The notes under the pieces were generated by a model. That model saw only the letters and a list, made by a program, of their open reading frames with translations, did no database searches and was not told where the DNA came from. A DNA stretch of 64,000 bases from positions 620,001 through 684,000 of the forward strand of contig CBDCIS010000003.1 of assembly GCA_965217565.1 (NCBI GenBank). The letters are read 5' to 3'. Positions 34,690-44,239 of the stretch are shown here, in pieces (within the stretch, counting starts at the first letter, position 1; each line of letters opens with the position of its first letter). A program made the translations under genes and the position numbers. Origin of the DNA: CBDCIS01 sp965217565. Its GTDB lineage: Bacteria; Chloroflexota; Dehalococcoidia; Lucifugimonadales; CATOSD01.

Positions 34690-35673
34690 ATGGCCGATGC
34701 TTACAAAGTGGTGTTCATAACCGGTATGCCCCAGGGCGCGGTCGACGCCGTTACGTCGTATGCGCCGGAGGGCTTTTCAACGACCGTCCTCAGCGGAAGG
34801 AACGTGACTGAGGAGCAACAGGTCGAGGCGTTGAGGGACGCGGACTTTCTCATACTCTACGGCGGCAGACCGAGCGAAAAGGCGTTCCGAGCGGCGACCA
34901 GGCTTCGCCTCGTTCAGTTACTTGCCGCCGGGTACGACGGCATGGACCTCGACCTGCTCCGCGAGTTGGAGATACCCTGCGCCAACAACGGTGGTGCAAA
35001 CTCCTGGTCGGTCTCAGACCACGCCCTGCTGCTGATGCTATCCGTTTACAAGCTGCTGCCCCAGACCTACCACTCCGTGCGAGAGGGTCGCTGGAGAGGT
35101 CCCATAAACACGCTCAACACCTTCGAAATGGCGAACAAACTCGTCGGCATCATAGGCATGGGCAACATAGGCAGGCGCGTCGCCCAGCGGGCGCAGGGCT
35201 TCGACGCGAAGGTGCAGTATTACGACAAGTTTCCACTCCCGGCGGACCGGGAGCGCGAGTTGGGCGTTACCCTCGTGTCCCTGGAGGAGTTGTTCCGTAC
35301 CTCGGACATCCTGACGTGCCACACCTCGCTAACCTCGGAAACGTATCACATCGTAAACCGTGAACGCCTTGCCATGATGAAGCCGACGGCGGTCGTCATC
35401 AACACCAGCAGAGGCCCTGTGATAGACGAGGCCGCCCTCATCGAGGCATTACAAGAGGGCCGCATAGCGGGCGCGGGGCTGGACGTGTTCGAGAAGGAGC
35501 CCGTCGATCCTGAAAACCCGCTGCTCAATATGGACAACGTCGTGGTAAGCCCACACAGCGCGGGCACGACCTGGGACGCCGTGTTCCGGCGCGCGGAGTT
35601 CGCCTACGCCAACATCCAGCGCGTGGCCGACGGAGAAGAGCCGCTGGCAACCGTCAAGGACTACACCGGATAG
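34690..35673 (+). CDS. 2-hydroxyacid dehydrogenase (D-isomer specific)
   Basis: A 327-residue NAD-dependent dehydrogenase, paralogous in family to the gene at 27.0 kb. The Rossmann motif 'LVGIIGMGNIGRRVAQRAQGFD' lies at about residues 150-172. The catalytic Arg is in 'VINTSRGPVIDEAAL', Glu in 'DVFEKEPVDP' and His in 'VVSPHSAGTT'. Start ATG at 34690 (AAAGGAA 7 bases before) rather than ATG at 34684. It probably reduces a 2-oxoacid made or used by the RraA-type enzyme upstream, but nothing fixes the substrate. Confidence 0.9.
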   Translation: MADAYKVVFITGMPQGAVDAVTSYAPEGFSTTVLSGRNVTEEQQVEALRDADFLILYGGRPSEKAFRAATRLRLVQLLAAGYDGMDLDLLRELEIPCANNGGANSWSVSDHALLLMLSVYKLLPQTYHSVREGRWRGPINTLNTFEMANKLVGIIGMGNIGRRVAQRAQGFDAKVQYYDKFPLPADRERELGVTLVSLEELFRTSDILTCHTSLTSETYHIVNRERLAMMKPTAVVINTSRGPVIDEAALIEALQEGRIAGAGLDVFEKEPVDPENPLLNMDNVVVSPHSAGTTWDAVFRRAEFAYANIQRVADGEEPLATVKDYTG

Positions 35674-35798
35674 GGAAGTAACAGCCTCAGGCGTCCTCTT
35701 CATGGTTTGGAGATGAGCGGGTTCTCGCCTTGCGCCAGCATAGTTGAGCGCAGTCGCGAAGCCAACGTCGGAAAGCAAAGCTTAGGGAGAGAAAAGAT

Positions 35799-36134
35799 AT
35801 GGGAACCTATCGAATGTACACGGGCGATGACGGACAGACGCACTACGAGGACATCGACCTCTCTGCAACGCCCCAGTGGACCTCAGGCCAGCCGACGACG
35901 GACATCAGCTTCCGCGAGATACCGGCGGGCAACTTCGCCGACTGGCATCCCGCGCCGCGGCGGCAGTACGTGATCATCCTGTCGGGCCAGCTGGAGATCG
36001 GCTTCGGCGACGGCTCTAAGAGGGTGTTCGGCCCGGGAGACGCCCGCCTGGTGGAAGACATCACCGGGCAGGGCCACACGACGGGAGTGCACGGCGACCA
36101 GCCCTGCGTAACCGCCACGATACCGCTGGCGTAG
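35799..36134 (+). CDS. Cupin domain protein
   Basis: A 111-residue single-domain cupin. Motif 1 reads 'FADWHPAPRRQYVIILSGQLEI' and motif 2 'FGPGDARLVEDITGQGHTT', giving a metal-binding set with His and possibly Gln or Tyr in place of the second His. Cupins of this size are isomerases, lyases or sugar/oxalate-binding proteins. The gene follows the dehydrogenase by 125 bp and has AGGGAGAG before its ATG. A role in the same oxoacid pathway is possible; no specific reaction can be named. Confidence 0.8.
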   Translation: MGTYRMYTGDDGQTHYEDIDLSATPQWTSGQPTTDISFREIPAGNFADWHPAPRRQYVIILSGQLEIGFGDGSKRVFGPGDARLVEDITGQGHTTGVHGDQPCVTATIPLA

Positions 36135-36195
36135 TATAGTAGGGGAATGTGCCATACTGAAAGTCCTGGTGGAATCGTGAATTCACAAGGTTTCG

Positions 36196-36770
36196 TCACG
36201 TAGGCCTTCTCGTTAGGCAGCAGGGCAAATAGCAGAGATTCCTCTCTCTGCACAGATGGAGAAGGCTGTGAATTTTTCCTGATTCATCCTGGTCGAATTT
36301 TCGCAACATGAGGTCAAACTCTTTTGCGTGCCCGCTCTCGTATCTGCCATACACGTTGTTCGCGATCAGGTCTGCCAACTGCAACAGCCTGCTATTTCGT
36401 GAGAGAGTGAAAAACGGAATGTCAACTAGATTTTGCAGTTCCCCCCATCTCGTTCCTTGTACGGTAAGCTGGTGAGCAAGTGACTCCAAGCGCTCTCGGT
36501 AGTTGGAGTCTGCGATAACAATCAGTCCTTTGTTACTCTGATTGCGCTCTCTGTACATACGTCTGAGGAAGTGGTCAAAGCGCGACAGTATCTCCTCAAG
36601 TGCGCGCTCATACGGGTCCTGTGATCTGTCCAGGAAAGTCTCCTCAACTACGACTGCGAAGAACGCCCCATATAGGTCGTTTGCGATCTGATAAAACTCA
36701 CTAAGCAGTTGAAGGCGGGTTTCCCTATCCAATTGGTCAAAGGGAGGAGGTACCGTGTCGGTTTCTCTAA
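36196..36770 (-). pseudogene. DUF3800 protein remnant, 5' end removed by an IS
   Basis: The frame runs without a stop from the IS boundary at 36770 (first codons 'LRETDTVPPPF') to a TAA at 36196, about 190 residues. The end matches DUF3800: 'RFDHFLRRM', 'GLIVIADSNY', 'IPFFTLSRNSRLLQLADLIANNVYGRYE' with the Asp of the RNase-H-like active site, and a final 'CPACL'-like 'CYLPCCL'. The N-terminal quarter, which holds the 'DESG' catalytic Asp, is absent, cut at the IS end and not found on the other side of it. An internal TTG (36732) could start a shorter product, which would be inactive. Confidence 0.75.
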
Positions 36771-37619
36771 GAGGGTGTGTGAGAAGTTCAAATTAGGTTG
36801 GTGCTAAGCGTCGGAGCATGAGATGAATCATAGCTATATGGGTCCACGCCTCGGTTGTATCGGACAGAGCTTCGTAGTCCTTGCTCATCCGACGGCACCT
36901 GCTGAGCCACGCGAATGTTCGTTCGACCACCCATCTTCGCGGCAGCACTTGAAAACGGTGGCTGTCCCTGGGGCGCTTGACAATCTCGAGTGCCCAGCCT
37001 GTCAGGGCCCAGACCCACTCGATCAGCTTTCCAGCATAGCCAGCATCGGCCCAGACCAACCTCATGCGGGGAAACCTCCCTATCAATTTATCGATGACCA
37101 GCTTCGCCCCATCCCTATCCTGGATATTGGCAGGATGCACCACCACCGCCAGCAGCAACCCCATGGTATCTACAATGATATGTCGCTTTCGACCGTTGAC
37201 CTTCTTGCCAGCGTCATAGCCACGAGGCCCCCTTTTTCCGTAGTCTTGACCGACTGGCTGTCTATGATAGCAGCGCTAGGTGTCGGGTTCCTCCCCTCGG
37301 CCTGCCGGACCTTGACTCGGAGAGCGTCATTGGCTCGTTCCCATGTACCATCCTCTCTCCACTCCCGAAAATACCACCATACAGTACCCCAAGGCGGGAG
37401 GTCATGCGGCATGGCTCGCCACGTGCAACCGTTGCGCAGAACGTATAGAATGCCGTTGACGACTTCCCGCAGGTCTACAGTACGTGGCCTTCCCCCAGTT
37501 TTGGCTGCCGGGAGTAGCGGAGCGAGCATCTTCCACTGTTCATCAGTCAGGTCACTGGGGTATGCTTTGCGTTTCATGCCTCCATTCTAATACATATCCA
37601 AGACTTCTCACACACCCTC
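36771..37619 (-). mobile_element. IS5-type insertion sequence (about 849 bp)
   Basis: The ends are a perfect inverted repeat (GAGGGTGTGTGAGAAGT / ACTTCTCACACACCCTC), which extends outward as CTCTAA / TTAGAG. It encodes one DDE transposase in two frames. No direct target duplication is obvious. It interrupts the DUF3800 gene. Confidence 0.85.
36793..37577 (-). CDS. IS5 family transposase, two overlapping frames (-1 frameshift)
   Basis: OrfA (ATG 37577 to 37170) has the DUF4096 start 'MKRKAYPSDLTDEQWKMLAPLLP', 'RNGCTWRAMPHDLPPWGTV' and 'AAIIDSQSVKT' with the first catalytic Asp. The second frame contains 'RGYDAGKKVNGRKRHIIVDTMG', the second Asp in 'VWADAGYAG' and the Glu helix 'RRWVVERTFAWL'. 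They join by a -1 shift in the run AAAAAGGGGG (37237-37228 on the plus numbering), a natural slippage sequence used by many IS5 relatives of the IS1031/IS427 kind. The product would be about 255 aa. Sequence looks otherwise intact, so the element may be active. Confidence 0.85.
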
Positions 37620-37761
37620 TTAGAGGAAGCTTAAGAGAAGATGGAATCCAGGCGCAGGCGTTTTAACTGCGAGAGACCCAACAGCGCACTGAGAAACCTG
37701 TTCCCCAGGGAGATTGCTGCGTTGGCACCAACGGCGAATTGACCCACAAAACTCGCATTAA

Positions 37762-38687
37762 GAGCCTATCCGATAACCTTAATTGTCCTTGGTGGATATC
37801 AGAGACTTTGGATAAACTTTCTCCATTCTACTTGAGTGGAGGAAAGACATGTCGAAGATCGATCATGGAGGCGTAGGCGCTGATTGGCGGATTCCCGATG
37901 CTCTGTGGGAGAGGATTGAGCCGATATTGCCTGCAGAGGAGACGAGTCCGAAGGGCGGGAGGCCATGGAAACCTGCTCGAGAGTGTATGGATGGAATCTT
38001 CTACGTGCTGCGGACCGGCTGCCAGTGGAAAGCGTTGCCTCGCACGTTCGGTGCTCCGAGCACTGTGCATGACCGATTCCAGCGTTGGCGAGCCGCCGGA
38101 GTCTTCGAGGAGCTATGGAAGCAGGGGTTGTCTGAATACGACCAACTGCATGGAATAGATTGGCAGTGGCAGGCAATGGATGGAGCCATGACAAAGGCTC
38201 CGCTCGGGGGGTGAGGGCACTGGGCCAAACCCTACAGACCGGGGCAAGAAGGGGACCAAACGCAGCCTGTTGACAGAGGGGAACGGTATTCCCATAGGGG
38301 TGTGTGTGGATGGAGCCAGCCGCCACGACATGAAGATGGTTGAGCCGACATTCGAATCTATGGTGGCGGAACGTCCGGTTCCCCGACCCGGACAACCTCA
38401 GCATCTGTGTCTGGACAAGGGCTATGACTTTGCTGAGGTTGAGCAGCTGGCGGCACGGTACGGATACACAGCCCACATCCGCAGCCGAGGCCAAGAGCGG
38501 GAGGAACAACAGACCCTCCCCGGTTACCGCGCCCGCCGTTGGGTGGTCGAGCGCAGCCATAGCTGGCTGAATCGGTTCAGACGCCTGCTCATCCGTTGGG
38601 AGAAGCGTTTGGACAACTATCTTGCTATGCTCCACTTTGCCTGTGCCTGGATAACATATCGCGCTGCCGGAGTTGTCGGATAGGCTC
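37762..38687 (+). mobile_element. Second IS5-type insertion sequence (926 bp)
   Basis: Inverted ends GAGCCTATCCGAYAA and their complement, flanked by a 3-bp direct repeat TAA (37759-37761 and 38688-38690), the target duplication expected for IS1031-like members. It lies 142 bp from the first IS and in opposite orientation; the transposases are only distantly similar. Confidence 0.88.
37849..38683 (+). pseudogene. IS5 family transposase, frame broken after 'KAPLGG'
   Basis: The first frame (37849-38214) reads 'MSKIDHGGVGADWRIPDALWERIEPILP' to 'WQAMDGAMTKAPLGG' and stops at TGA 38212-38214. The second resumes at once as 'EGTGPNPTDRGKKGTKRSLLTEG', 'GVCVDGASRHDMKMV', 'CLDKGYD' and 'RWVVERSHSWLNRFRRL'. 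Related transposases read straight through 'KAPLGGE.TGPNPTDR' as one protein, so one extra base at GGGGGGTGAG (about 38206-38212) broke this copy. A +1 shift would restore it; programmed shifting is possible but not typical for this group. Confidence 0.75.
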
Positions 38688-38955
38688 TAAGACTGGTAGA
38701 AGAAATGAGGCAAGACCATACGCTTGTCGGATTAGTATAGAAGGTGGTATAACCACTAGGGGCAGGTCAGAGGCGACAAAGCGTTTGGGCCGCGTCGGTG
38801 GCCGAAGTCGTGAACTGGTACCGGACTCATTTCCCGTTGGCGTGAGAAAAGGTACCAAGCCGGACCGATGTGGACCGATACCGCCGAAGGCTCCGCCCGA
38901 TAACCGCCTTTCCGCCCTGCGAGCGGTAATGGCAAACCACGCTGGCTGGAAGTAT

Positions 38956-41010
38956 ATGGATGACTACGCCCTGGCAATCGACGTGGGGGGAACCTTCACC
39001 GACATTGTCCTTCTAAACCTGACCACTGGCGATTTCCAACTGCTTAAGACCCCCTCCACTCCCGACGACCCGTCCCGGGGCTTCATCGCCGGAATCTCCC
39101 AGATACTCAATACGAGGAGCGTGGCCTATTCTCAAGTTCGTCGCATCTTCCACGGCACCACCATAGCCACCAACGCTATTCTGGAGGGCAAGGGCACACC
39201 CGTTGGAGTGCTGGTATCCGAGGGATTCAAATATGTTCTGGAAATCGGTCGACACAACATGGCCAGGATGGCCAACCCCCACGTCTGGGTCAAACCGGAA
39301 CGCCCGGTACCGCCGGAGCGCGTCCTTGAGATTCAGGAACGCACTGCCTTCGACGGCACTATCATAACCGCCCTCGACGAAGACATGGTGCGATCGGCGG
39401 CAGCGCATTTTAGTGACGAAGGGATCGAGTCCATTGCCATCTCCCTGACCCATTCTTACGCGAACCCCACGCACGAGCTCCGGGCTCGGGAACTGGTTCT
39501 GGAGAGGTTCACCGACGCGCACCTGTCGTTGTCGTCTGAAGTGCTCCCAGTCTTCCGGGAGTACGAGAGGACGATAACCACCGTTCTCAACGCCTACGTC
39601 ATGCCGCGAGTTAGCTACTACATCGAGAACCTGGACCGGGAACTGCGGGAACTTGGAGTGGAGGCCCCTCTGTTGATTATGAAGTCCAACGGGGGTGTGA
39701 TCGGCGCGGAAACCGCCATCCGGCAGCCGGTCTTCACCGCCCTGTCAGGCCCGGCTGCAGGGGTCATGTCCGCCATTGATGTGGCCATCAACACCGGGAT
39801 AGAGGACTGCATCTCCTTTGACATGGGGGGAACCAGTACCGACGTATCCCTGGTCAACCGACGCACCCCCACTATTACCCTGAAGGGAGAACTGGGCGAC
39901 TGGCCGGTACAACTGCCGATGCTGGACATCGCCACCATAGGCGCGGGCGGCGGCAGTATCGCCTGGCTGACGGCGGCGGGCAACCTGAACGTAGGGCCGC
40001 GCAGCGCCGGGGCCGTACCCGGCCCGGCCTGCTACGGCCTGGGAGGAACCGAGCCAACAGTCACAGACGCCAATCTGGTGCTGGGCCGTATCAATGACAC
40101 CATTGCCGGGGGTGCCCTGACCCTGGACGCGGCGGCAGCTAGATCGGCCATACAGGAGAAAATCGCTTCTCCCTTGGGCTTGGACTTGTACCGGGCGGCC
40201 CACGGCATCTTGCAAATAGTCAACTACAACATGATGGGCGCCATTCGCAACGTCAGCGTGGAGCGCGGTCACGACCCGCGCCATTTCGCGCTGGTCGCCT
40301 TCGGGGGCGCGGGGCCGATGCACTCCATCAGTGTGGCCCGCCTCCTGGATATGGCCACTGTCATCGCCCCGCCTAGCCCGGGCGTCGCCTCGGCCTATGG
40401 GCTGCTGGTAGCCGATTTCAAGAACGACTACGCCAGGACTTCGATCCAGAAGGCTCCCAACTACGATTCCTGCGCCATGGAGAACATCTACAGGGAGCTG
40501 GAGAGTGAAGCTGCCCATTGGCTTGACTCCGAGTCGGTTCCTGCTGACCGGCGGGAGTTGGCGCGGTCGGCGGACCTGCGGTACGCTCACCAGGGCTCCG
40601 AGGTGACGGTGGAGTTGGCAGGCAAGGCGGTCGAGCCAGCCAGCCTGGATGCCATGATTCAGCATTTCCACAGGGAGCACCATCGTCTATTCGAGTTCTC
40701 CCTGGACCAACCGGTGGAGATCGTCACCCTGCGCGTCACCGCCTTGGGGCACCTGGAATCGGCCAGAATGGCCCCGCTTTCCCGCGACTTGAGTACCCCG
40801 GCTGAGGCCCCACTGGGGCGGCGCCCGGCCTACTTCGAAGACACCGAAGGCTTCGTCTCCTGCGACATCTACGGCCGGGCGAGGCTGGCACCGGGTTCCA
40901 CCATAGATGGCCCGGCTATTCTTGAAAACGTCGATTCCACGGTGGTCATCGACCCGGGTTGGCAGGCCCGGGTTGACGACTATGGCAACTGCATCATGCA
41001 GCCAGTTTAG
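38956..41010 (+). CDS. hyuA: Hydantoinase/oxoprolinase family protein, A subunit
   Basis: A 684-residue subunit of an ATP-dependent hydantoinase / 5-oxoprolinase / acetone-carboxylase-like enzyme that opens cyclic amides or carboxylates substrates. The ASKHA-type nucleotide motif 'ALAIDVGGTFTDIVLL' is at the start, then 'IFHGTTIATNAILEG', 'SLTHSYANP.HE', 'ISFDMGGTSTDVSLV' (second phosphate loop), 'IGAGGGSIAWL' and 'ARLDMATVI'-type end. Start taken as ATG 38956; ATG 38929 is possible. The long open frame upstream crosses the IS end and is not coding. Followed after 18 bp by hyuB. Confidence 0.9.
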   Translation: MDDYALAIDVGGTFTDIVLLNLTTGDFQLLKTPSTPDDPSRGFIAGISQILNTRSVAYSQVRRIFHGTTIATNAILEGKGTPVGVLVSEGFKYVLEIGRHNMARMANPHVWVKPERPVPPERVLEIQERTAFDGTIITALDEDMVRSAAAHFSDEGIESIAISLTHSYANPTHELRARELVLERFTDAHLSLSSEVLPVFREYERTITTVLNAYVMPRVSYYIENLDRELRELGVEAPLLIMKSNGGVIGAETAIRQPVFTALSGPAAGVMSAIDVAINTGIEDCISFDMGGTSTDVSLVNRRTPTITLKGELGDWPVQLPMLDIATIGAGGGSIAWLTAAGNLNVGPRSAGAVPGPACYGLGGTEPTVTDANLVLGRINDTIAGGALTLDAAAARSAIQEKIASPLGLDLYRAAHGILQIVNYNMMGAIRNVSVERGHDPRHFALVAFGGAGPMHSISVARLLDMATVIAPPSPGVASAYGLLVADFKNDYARTSIQKAPNYDSCAMENIYRELESEAAHWLDSESVPADRRELARSADLRYAHQGSEVTVELAGKAVEPASLDAMIQHFHREHHRLFEFSLDQPVEIVTLRVTALGHLESARMAPLSRDLSTPAEAPLGRRPAYFEDTEGFVSCDIYGRARLAPGSTIDGPAILENVDSTVVIDPGWQARVDDYGNCIMQPV

Positions 41011-41028
41011 CTAAGGAGAGAACACGGT

Positions 41029-42879
41029 ATGTCAACGAACCCGGCCAAAGGCGAGGGCATTATTCAAAAGATCTCCGTAGACCCGATTACACTCCAACTT
41101 GTTCGTGGCTCTCTGCGTTCGGCGCGGCTGGAGTGCGAGCTGATAATCGAACGGACGGCCATGTCGGCTTTCATACGGGAAAAGAAGGACTACACCGTCA
41201 GCTTCCTGGACCGTCGGGGGCAAGAAATATATGGCGAGACCATGGGCAGCGACATATTGGGCTGTGTGTGGGAATGCTACGCCCCGGAGACCATGCACCC
41301 CGGGGATGTGTACTGGTATAACGATCCATACATCTCACGGGGCAGCATCAGCCACACCCCTGATATGGTGTTCATAACGCCCGTTTTCTTTGAAGAGGAA
41401 CTGGTGGCCTACTGTCACTCCTTCGCCCACTTCTGGGACCTGGGGGGCTCCCGCCCCGGCAGCATTGGGCCGGCCAACACCGAGATATTTCACGACGGCA
41501 CCCTGGTGCCACCCATCAGGATAGTTGATCAGGGAAAGCTGAACGACGAAGCTTACCGGATCATCCTGCGCAACTCCCGCTACCCCGACCTGCTGGAAGG
41601 TGACAGCCGGGCTTTGATGGCGGCGGCGCAGCGGGCCGAGGAACGGGTCCTGGAAATCTTTCGCCGCTTCGGCAAAGAGACCACCCTGGCAGCCATCCGC
41701 CAGGACCGGGAGGAAACGGCGGAATTCATCCACCAGAAGACGCTGGAAATGATACCGCCTGGGAACTACACCACTCGTGACTACATGGACAACGACGGAG
41801 TGGGCGCTGAGTGGCACTCCTTCCACCTGGAACTGAGCCGCACAGGAGACCACATTACCCTGGATGCCACCGAAAGCGACGACCAAGCCCCCGGCTCCAT
41901 CAACTTCATGGCCAGCGACGGCACCATTGGGGCCTACTTCGGCCAGCACTTTCACCAGTACGACCCGTCCCTCACCATGAATCAGGGACTGTTGGCGGCA
42001 GTGGACGAAGTGAAGCTACGTCCGGGCAGTATCCTGCAACCCCAGTGGCCTGCGGCGCTGGGTTGCCGCGCCCACACCTTCACCAAGCTGAAAAACGCCG
42101 TTCGTGCCGTCGTCGCCAGGGCCAGTGGCGGAAACACCATGGCGGCAATGGCGGTGTACGTGATCGCTTACTGGCGGATGAAGGACGCCGAGTCGGGAGA
42201 GTGGATGCTGTGCACCGACGGCATTGCGGTCGGGCATGGCGCCCGTCCCAGCGCCGACGGCATCGACGCCGTTTACAGCCGCCACAACGAAAACTACCCG
42301 GCAGAGTTCATGGACATGGAGTACCCCCTGAGAATGGAGCGGTACGCCATCAACCCCGACTCCGGCGGGCCCGGCAAGTACCGCGGCGGCTGCGGAATCA
42401 TCCGGGATGTCCGGCTGCTGGCTCCCGAAGGGACATTCGGGCTGCGGGTAGAGAACAACCAGTTCCCGGCCTGGGGCGTCGCCGGAGGCAAGGCCGGAGG
42501 CACGTCCAAAGTGATTCTAAACCCCGGGTGTGAGGGCGAAAGAAATATCCGTCCCTTTTCCGACGACAACCCTTGGCAGGCCGGCGATCTGGTGAGAATC
42601 TACACCGCCGGCGGAGGCGGCTGGGGCGATCCCCTGGAACGAGAAATTCACCTGGTCGAAAGGGATGTGCGGGGCGGCTTCGTCTCTCTGAAATCGGCGC
42701 GTTCAGAATACGGGGTTGTAATTGACCCGGAAACGCTGAAATTGGACGGCCCCGGCAGCCTGGCCCTTCAGAAAGACCTTCGGCAGGGGCGGGAGCGACC
42801 CAAGCTGTTCCACCGTTTCATCTACTTCGAGGAGGAGGAGGAGGAGCGGCGCTGGATTGAGCGCCACCTACCGCGGTAG
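41029..42879 (+). CDS. hyuB: Hydantoinase B/oxoprolinase family protein
   Basis: A 616-residue B subunit that works with HyuA. It has 'DPITLQLVRGSLRSARLECELIIERTAMS', 'HPGDVYWYNDPYISRGSISHTPDMVFITPVF' with metal-binding-type residues, 'CHSFAHFWDLGGSRPGSIGPANTEIFHDGTLVPPIRI' and 'FNDGPAPGS'-like 'DDQAPGSINF'. The C-terminal part 'SGGPGKYRGGCGIIRDVRLL' and 'GGGWGDPLERE' is typical. The ribosome-binding site AAGGAGAG precedes ATG. With the DAO-family oxidase downstream this may be a pathway for N-methylated amines or hydantoins (compare creatinine/N-methylhydantoin degradation), which is inference. Confidence 0.92.
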   Translation: MSTNPAKGEGIIQKISVDPITLQLVRGSLRSARLECELIIERTAMSAFIREKKDYTVSFLDRRGQEIYGETMGSDILGCVWECYAPETMHPGDVYWYNDPYISRGSISHTPDMVFITPVFFEEELVAYCHSFAHFWDLGGSRPGSIGPANTEIFHDGTLVPPIRIVDQGKLNDEAYRIILRNSRYPDLLEGDSRALMAAAQRAEERVLEIFRRFGKETTLAAIRQDREETAEFIHQKTLEMIPPGNYTTRDYMDNDGVGAEWHSFHLELSRTGDHITLDATESDDQAPGSINFMASDGTIGAYFGQHFHQYDPSLTMNQGLLAAVDEVKLRPGSILQPQWPAALGCRAHTFTKLKNAVRAVVARASGGNTMAAMAVYVIAYWRMKDAESGEWMLCTDGIAVGHGARPSADGIDAVYSRHNENYPAEFMDMEYPLRMERYAINPDSGGPGKYRGGCGIIRDVRLLAPEGTFGLRVENNQFPAWGVAGGKAGGTSKVILNPGCEGERNIRPFSDDNPWQAGDLVRIYTAGGGGWGDPLEREIHLVERDVRGGFVSLKSARSEYGVVIDPETLKLDGPGSLALQKDLRQGRERPKLFHRFIYFEEEEEERRWIERHLPR

Positions 42880-42987
42880 GCGAACCGAGTGCTATCTTTT
42901 CGCCCGGGCAACCATCGCCTCAGTCAGCCCCATTGGCGACAACTGGCAAACCCGGACTCCGAACCGGTCGACGATGATGCTGCCTGA

Positions 42988-43016
42988 TTGACACTCCTGC
43001 GGCCCACGGCGATAAT
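42988..43016 (+). promoter_or_regulatory. Sigma70-type promoter for the FAD oxidase gene
   Basis: TTGACA (42988-42993), exactly 17 bp, GATAAT (43011-43016), ending 29 bp before the ATG at 43046, with GGGAGGG between. The oxidase can thus be transcribed independently of hyuAB. Confidence 0.7.
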
Positions 43017-43045
43017 CCCAAGAACTGCAATGGGAGGGCAAGGGT

Positions 43046-44239
43046 ATGCCTGAAAGCGCGGACGTAGTTGTGATTGGCGCCGGTGTGGTCGGCTGCTCGG
43101 TCGCCTATTACCTGGCCCGGGAAGGCGTCAAGGTGACCCTCCTGGAGCGGGAATCCATCGGCAGCGGGGCCTCCGCCCACGCCACCGGTTCCCTTAGTCT
43201 GCTGGGCGCCGAGTTCTCCCCAGGGGCGTCCTTCCAGATTGCTCAAGCCTCTTACTCCGAGTTTCAGCAGATCGTTCCCGAACTGGAATCCGCCACGGGC
43301 ATGGACCTTCTCTACCAGCGTCGTCCTTCTCTCCGGTTGGCTCTGGATGACGAAGAGGCCGAACTAATCAGAAGCTTGATGGTCTGGCAGCAACCCCACG
43401 TCAAGATGCATTGGATTGACGCGCAGGAGGTCCACTCCATCGAACCCCGCCTCTCCCCCTCTATCGTCGGCGCCGTGTATGAGGACGAGTCCGCCCAACT
43501 GGACAGCTACCGCCTTAACCTAGCTCTGGGCCGGGGCGCCGAACTCAAGGGCGCCAACATCCTTTACCGGGAAGTAACCGGCCTTGCCACCAGTGGCCCC
43601 GCGATTTCCGGCGTCAAGACCGCCTCCGAAGACATACACTGCGGCACGGTGGTGGTGGCGGCCGGCACCTGGAGCCGGGCTTTCACTCCTTGGCTGGGCT
43701 TCCCCATTCCTGTCCGCCCCTTGAAGGGAGAGCGCCTTTTGCTCAACTACCCCGGCGAACCCCTTCCGGTGCTGATCAGCTCTCCCAAGCGCGGTCACAT
43801 GGTCAGCCGGATGGACGGTTTCACCAGCGTCGGCAGCACCGGCGGTCGGGACTATGACCAGAAAGAGCTTTTCTGGGGCGAGGAGTTTGACCGCCAGCCC
43901 ACCGAAACTGCCCGGATGGAACTCCTTCAGCGTGCCATAGATGTCTTTCCGGACCTGGAGCGTGCCGAGTTGGTTCAACAGCTTGCCGGTTCCCGCCCCC
44001 TGAGTCCCGACAGCAAACCCATCATCGGCCCGGTCCCCGGTCGAGAAGGCGTCCTCTTGGCTACCGGACACACCACCAAGGGCATCCACTTAGGACCCAT
44101 CACAGGCCGCATCATCACGGACTATATCTGCCGTGGTTCAACTCAGGTCGTCTCCGACATGGGCCAATTCCTCCCCGGCCGCTTCGCAGATTTTACCGAC
44201 GCCGACTTCCTCCCCGCTACCCAAGACGTGGAAGAGTAA
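43046..44239 (+). CDS. FAD-dependent oxidoreductase (DAO family)
   Basis: A 397-residue amino-acid/sarcosine-oxidase-like flavoenzyme. It begins 'SADVVVIGAGVVGCSVAYYLAREGVKVTLLERESIGSGAS', the FAD dinucleotide fold (GxGxxG at residues 12-17), then 'LRLALDDEEAE', 'VVVAAGTWSRAF' and the C-terminal 'GSRPLSPDSKPIIGPVPGREGVLLATGHTTKGIHLGPITGR' that closes the flavin site. It would oxidise a secondary amine or amino acid near the hydantoinase products. No signal peptide. It has its own promoter and lies 166 bp behind hyuB. The substrate (sarcosine, glycine, D-amino acid) cannot be told apart. Confidence 0.9.
   Translation: MPESADVVVIGAGVVGCSVAYYLAREGVKVTLLERESIGSGASAHATGSLSLLGAEFSPGASFQIAQASYSEFQQIVPELESATGMDLLYQRRPSLRLALDDEEAELIRSLMVWQQPHVKMHWIDAQEVHSIEPRLSPSIVGAVYEDESAQLDSYRLNLALGRGAELKGANILYREVTGLATSGPAISGVKTASEDIHCGTVVVAAGTWSRAFTPWLGFPIPVRPLKGERLLLNYPGEPLPVLISSPKRGHMVSRMDGFTSVGSTGGRDYDQKELFWGEEFDRQPTETARMELLQRAIDVFPDLERAELVQQLAGSRPLSPDSKPIIGPVPGREGVLLATGHTTKGIHLGPITGRIITDYICRGSTQVVSDMGQFLPGRFADFTDADFLPATQDVEE

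Noticed and set aside
37620..37761. Missing N-terminus of the DUF3800 gene between the two insertion sequences
   Set aside because: All three minus-strand frames were read; none shows the 'DESG' start of the family. One ends in 'GLSQLKRLRLDSIFS' but belongs to no recognised protein.
38596..38955. N-terminal extension of hyuA by 120 codons
   Set aside because: It runs through the end of the second IS and unrelated DNA; the conserved protein starts at 'MDDYALAIDVGGTFTD'.
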